Source: Gemmatimonadaceae bacterium (GTDB lineage: Bacteria > Gemmatimonadota > Gemmatimonadetes > Gemmatimonadales > Gemmatimonadaceae). Taken from it: a stretch of DNA of 64,000 bases. This document shows positions 62,865 through 64,000 of this stretch, piece after piece. Made by a program: the position numbers and the translations under genes. Numbering within the stretch: the first letter of the stretch is position 1; each line of letters opens with the position of its first letter. Under the pieces are notes generated by a model, which saw nothing but the letters and a program-made list of their open reading frames with translations, was not told the origin of the DNA and made no database searches. The stretch lies in contig CANGXD010000003.1 of the NCBI GenBank assembly GCA_947457545.1, positions 47,978 through 111,977 on the forward strand, given 5' to 3'.

Positions 62865-63345
62865 ATCCTTCCGCCGGCACCACGGTCTCGAGACCGGGCC
62901 ACGCGGCGAGGTTGTACACCACCAACGTGCGCAGATAATGACGGCCGGCATCGCCGTGCGCCGCGAGCACCGCCTCGGCGCCCTTCTTGACCGCGTCGAC
63001 GCCCGCGTAGGGCACTTCGAGATCTTCGGGGAGCACCCCGTTCTCGTGGCCGACACCCATGGCATCGAGGAACGTGATCTGGTACTGCGGCTCGAGATCG
63101 ACGTAGAGCAGCTGTAGCAGTTCGAGCTCGTCCTGGGGCGTGAGCGCGCCGAGGCGGAGCGCTTCCTTGCCGACCTTTTCGGCCGACCAGGTGACGAGCG
63201 TGGCGGCGCGGAACCCGCCGCCCTTGGCGGCAATGCGTTGCGCGTAAAGCGTCTTGGCGCCTTTGTGCTTCGCCAGTGCCTCGAGCACGAGCCACTGACG
63301 GCGCTCCAGCGGGAGCGACTTGAACGGGGAAAGAATCTTGGCCAT
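62863..63345 (-). CDS. Conserved hypothetical protein
   Basis: A 160-residue cytoplasmic helical protein: MAKILSPFKSLPLERRQWLV, then LEALAKHKGAKTLYAQRIAA and TPQDELELLQLLYVDLEPQY. No motif or domain is recognised. It follows the carbonic anhydrase gene on the same strand by nine bases, so the two probably share a transcript. It starts at 63345 (ATG); the stop is close to the ffh terminator. Function unknown; a dinucleotide or metal role linked to carbonate metabolism would be speculation. Confidence 0.6.
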   Translation of the reverse strand: MAKILSPFKSLPLERRQWLVLEALAKHKGAKTLYAQRIAAKGGGFRAATLVTWSAEKVGKEALRLGALTPQDELELLQLLYVDLEPQYQITFLDAMGVGHENGVLPEDLEVPYAGVDAVKKGAEAVLAAHGDAGRHYLRTLVVYNLAAWPGLETVVPAEG

Positions 63346-63354
63346 TCGTGAAAG

Positions 63355-64000
63355 CTACTTCTTTTGCGCGTCCTTCGCGCCTATCACGGCCATGCGATCC
63401 ATGACGCGCTGCGCGATCTGATCGGCGAGTTCGTCCCCGGCCATGATGGGGTTCGCCATCCGGCCCATGATGGGAGGCGGGCCCGCTGGCACTCCCGACT
63501 GTCGACGCTGCGCCAGTTGGTCGGCGCCCTCCTGCGAATCCACACCCGTGGCGATTTCGCGGAGCAATCCTTCGTGAATGTCGTACACCAGCCCGTGCAG
63601 CAACGGCCGGCGTCCCTTCGCCCACGCGTTCTGAATGACCGGCGTTTCGGACAGGTGATAGAGTTGCTCGAGCACGTTCAGTTCCACCACGCGATCGAAG
63701 CGCGCCTGCTCGTCGGTAATCTGGTCGAGCTCGGGCTTGTTCCAGCGCACCACGTTGCGAATGGGCTGCAGCCAGAGGTCCACGAGTCCATAGCTCGCCG
63801 TACCCATCGCCGCCTTCACACCGCCGCAGCCGTAATGGCCAGTGACGATGACGTGCTTCACATCGAGCACTTCGACGGCGTACTGCAGCACGCTCATCAC
63901 GTTCAGATCGCTCGGCAACACCACATTGGCGATGTTGCGATGCACGAACAGTTCGCCCGGTTCGGTCCCGGTCACCACGTTCGCCGGGACGCGACTGTCC
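63355..64000 (-). CDS. Beta-class carbonic anhydrase, 5' end outside the window
   Basis: The visible 215 residues of a zinc enzyme interconverting CO2 and bicarbonate. The frame runs open to the window edge with DSRVPANVVTGTEPGELFVH, i.e. the C-x-D-x-R motif just after the first zinc cysteine (which lies outside). VTGHYGCGGVKAAMG holds the second His and Cys zinc ligands, and HRNIANVV is conserved. The C-terminal extension (PPPIMGRMANPIMAGDEL and a final helix) is longer than in many beta-CAs. The next gene on the strand starts nine bases after its stop. Confidence 0.93.
   Translation of the reverse strand, partial: DSRVPANVVTGTEPGELFVHRNIANVVLPSDLNVMSVLQYAVEVLDVKHVIVTGHYGCGGVKAAMGTASYGLVDLWLQPIRNVVRWNKPELDQITDEQARFDRVVELNVLEQLYHLSETPVIQNAWAKGRRPLLHGLVYDIHEGLLREIATGVDSQEGADQLAQRRQSGVPAGPPPIMGRMANPIMAGDELADQIAQRVMDRMAVIGAKDAQKK

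Overview
The window is a high-GC stretch from a diderm (Gram-negative type) bacterium. It encodes lipoproteins with clear lipoboxes, a TonB-dependent receptor, an outer-membrane barrel and LonA, DnaK, Ffh and HtrA housekeeping proteins. The gene mix (PD40-propeller amidohydrolases, a 2-oxoacid:ferredoxin oxidoreductase operon, a dense polyphosphate/phosphate neighbourhood) fits a member of the Gemmatimonadota such as Gemmatimonas. That placement is an inference from gene content; no rRNA is present.

Layout. (1) 1-7317, central metabolism: the end of nuoN, an NAD-type malic enzyme, then on the minus strand an overlapping three-gene operon of a GltD-like Fe-S flavoprotein, KorA and KorB. (2) 7523-16837, amino-acid/amide catabolism: a sarcosine-oxidase-like flavoenzyme overlapping a 1501-residue secreted fusion (beta-propeller, amidohydrolase, serine beta-lactamase fold), a D-aminoacylase-like amidohydrolase, a small lipoprotein and a zinc-ribbon membrane protein. 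(3) 16927-24528, an accessory region ending in an intact tRNA-Leu(UAG). Two 3'-terminal fragments of this tRNA lie at 16927 and 18466 in the same orientation, and both are followed by a shared non-tRNA arm. This is the signature of two related elements inserted in tandem at the tRNA 3' end. Cargo: a VRR-NUC nuclease with a tyrosine-phosphatase-like protein in the first; a DUF5677-like protein, a HipBA toxin-antitoxin pair and an ECF sigma gene (broken by an in-frame TGA) with its membrane partner in the second. No integrase remains. (4) 24553-30553: a PLP decarboxylase, an outer-membrane barrel, a long inverted repeat, an HtrA protease and DnaK. (5) 30746-47765, mostly phosphorus metabolism: rhomboid protease, PhoU-like DUF47 plus PiT transporter, Ppk1, Ppx, an orphan PstS-like lipoprotein, two more lipoproteins, a TonB-dependent receptor, a sirtuin, a PhoBR-like two-component pair and uridine kinase. 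(6) 47941-53343, nucleotide salvage: a double 5'-nucleotidase, a small beta-grasp-like protein, adenosine deaminase and purine nucleoside phosphorylase, tightly coupled and closed by a strong terminator. (7) 53414-64000: M48 protease, SpoU methyltransferase, prepilin peptidase, a HExxH lipoprotein, DUF445 protein, Lon, Ffh, a small unknown protein and the start-truncated end of a beta-carbonic anhydrase.

How the genes work together: regions 5 and 6 could form one supply chain. Extracellular nucleotides are dephosphorylated by the double nucleotidase, nucleosides are salvaged by ADA, PNP and uridine kinase, phosphate is taken up by PiT (and possibly the receptor/PstS module), stored by Ppk1 and released by Ppx. 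The adjacent PhoBR-like pair is a candidate regulator. No convincing PhoB box was found, so this regulatory link is unproven.
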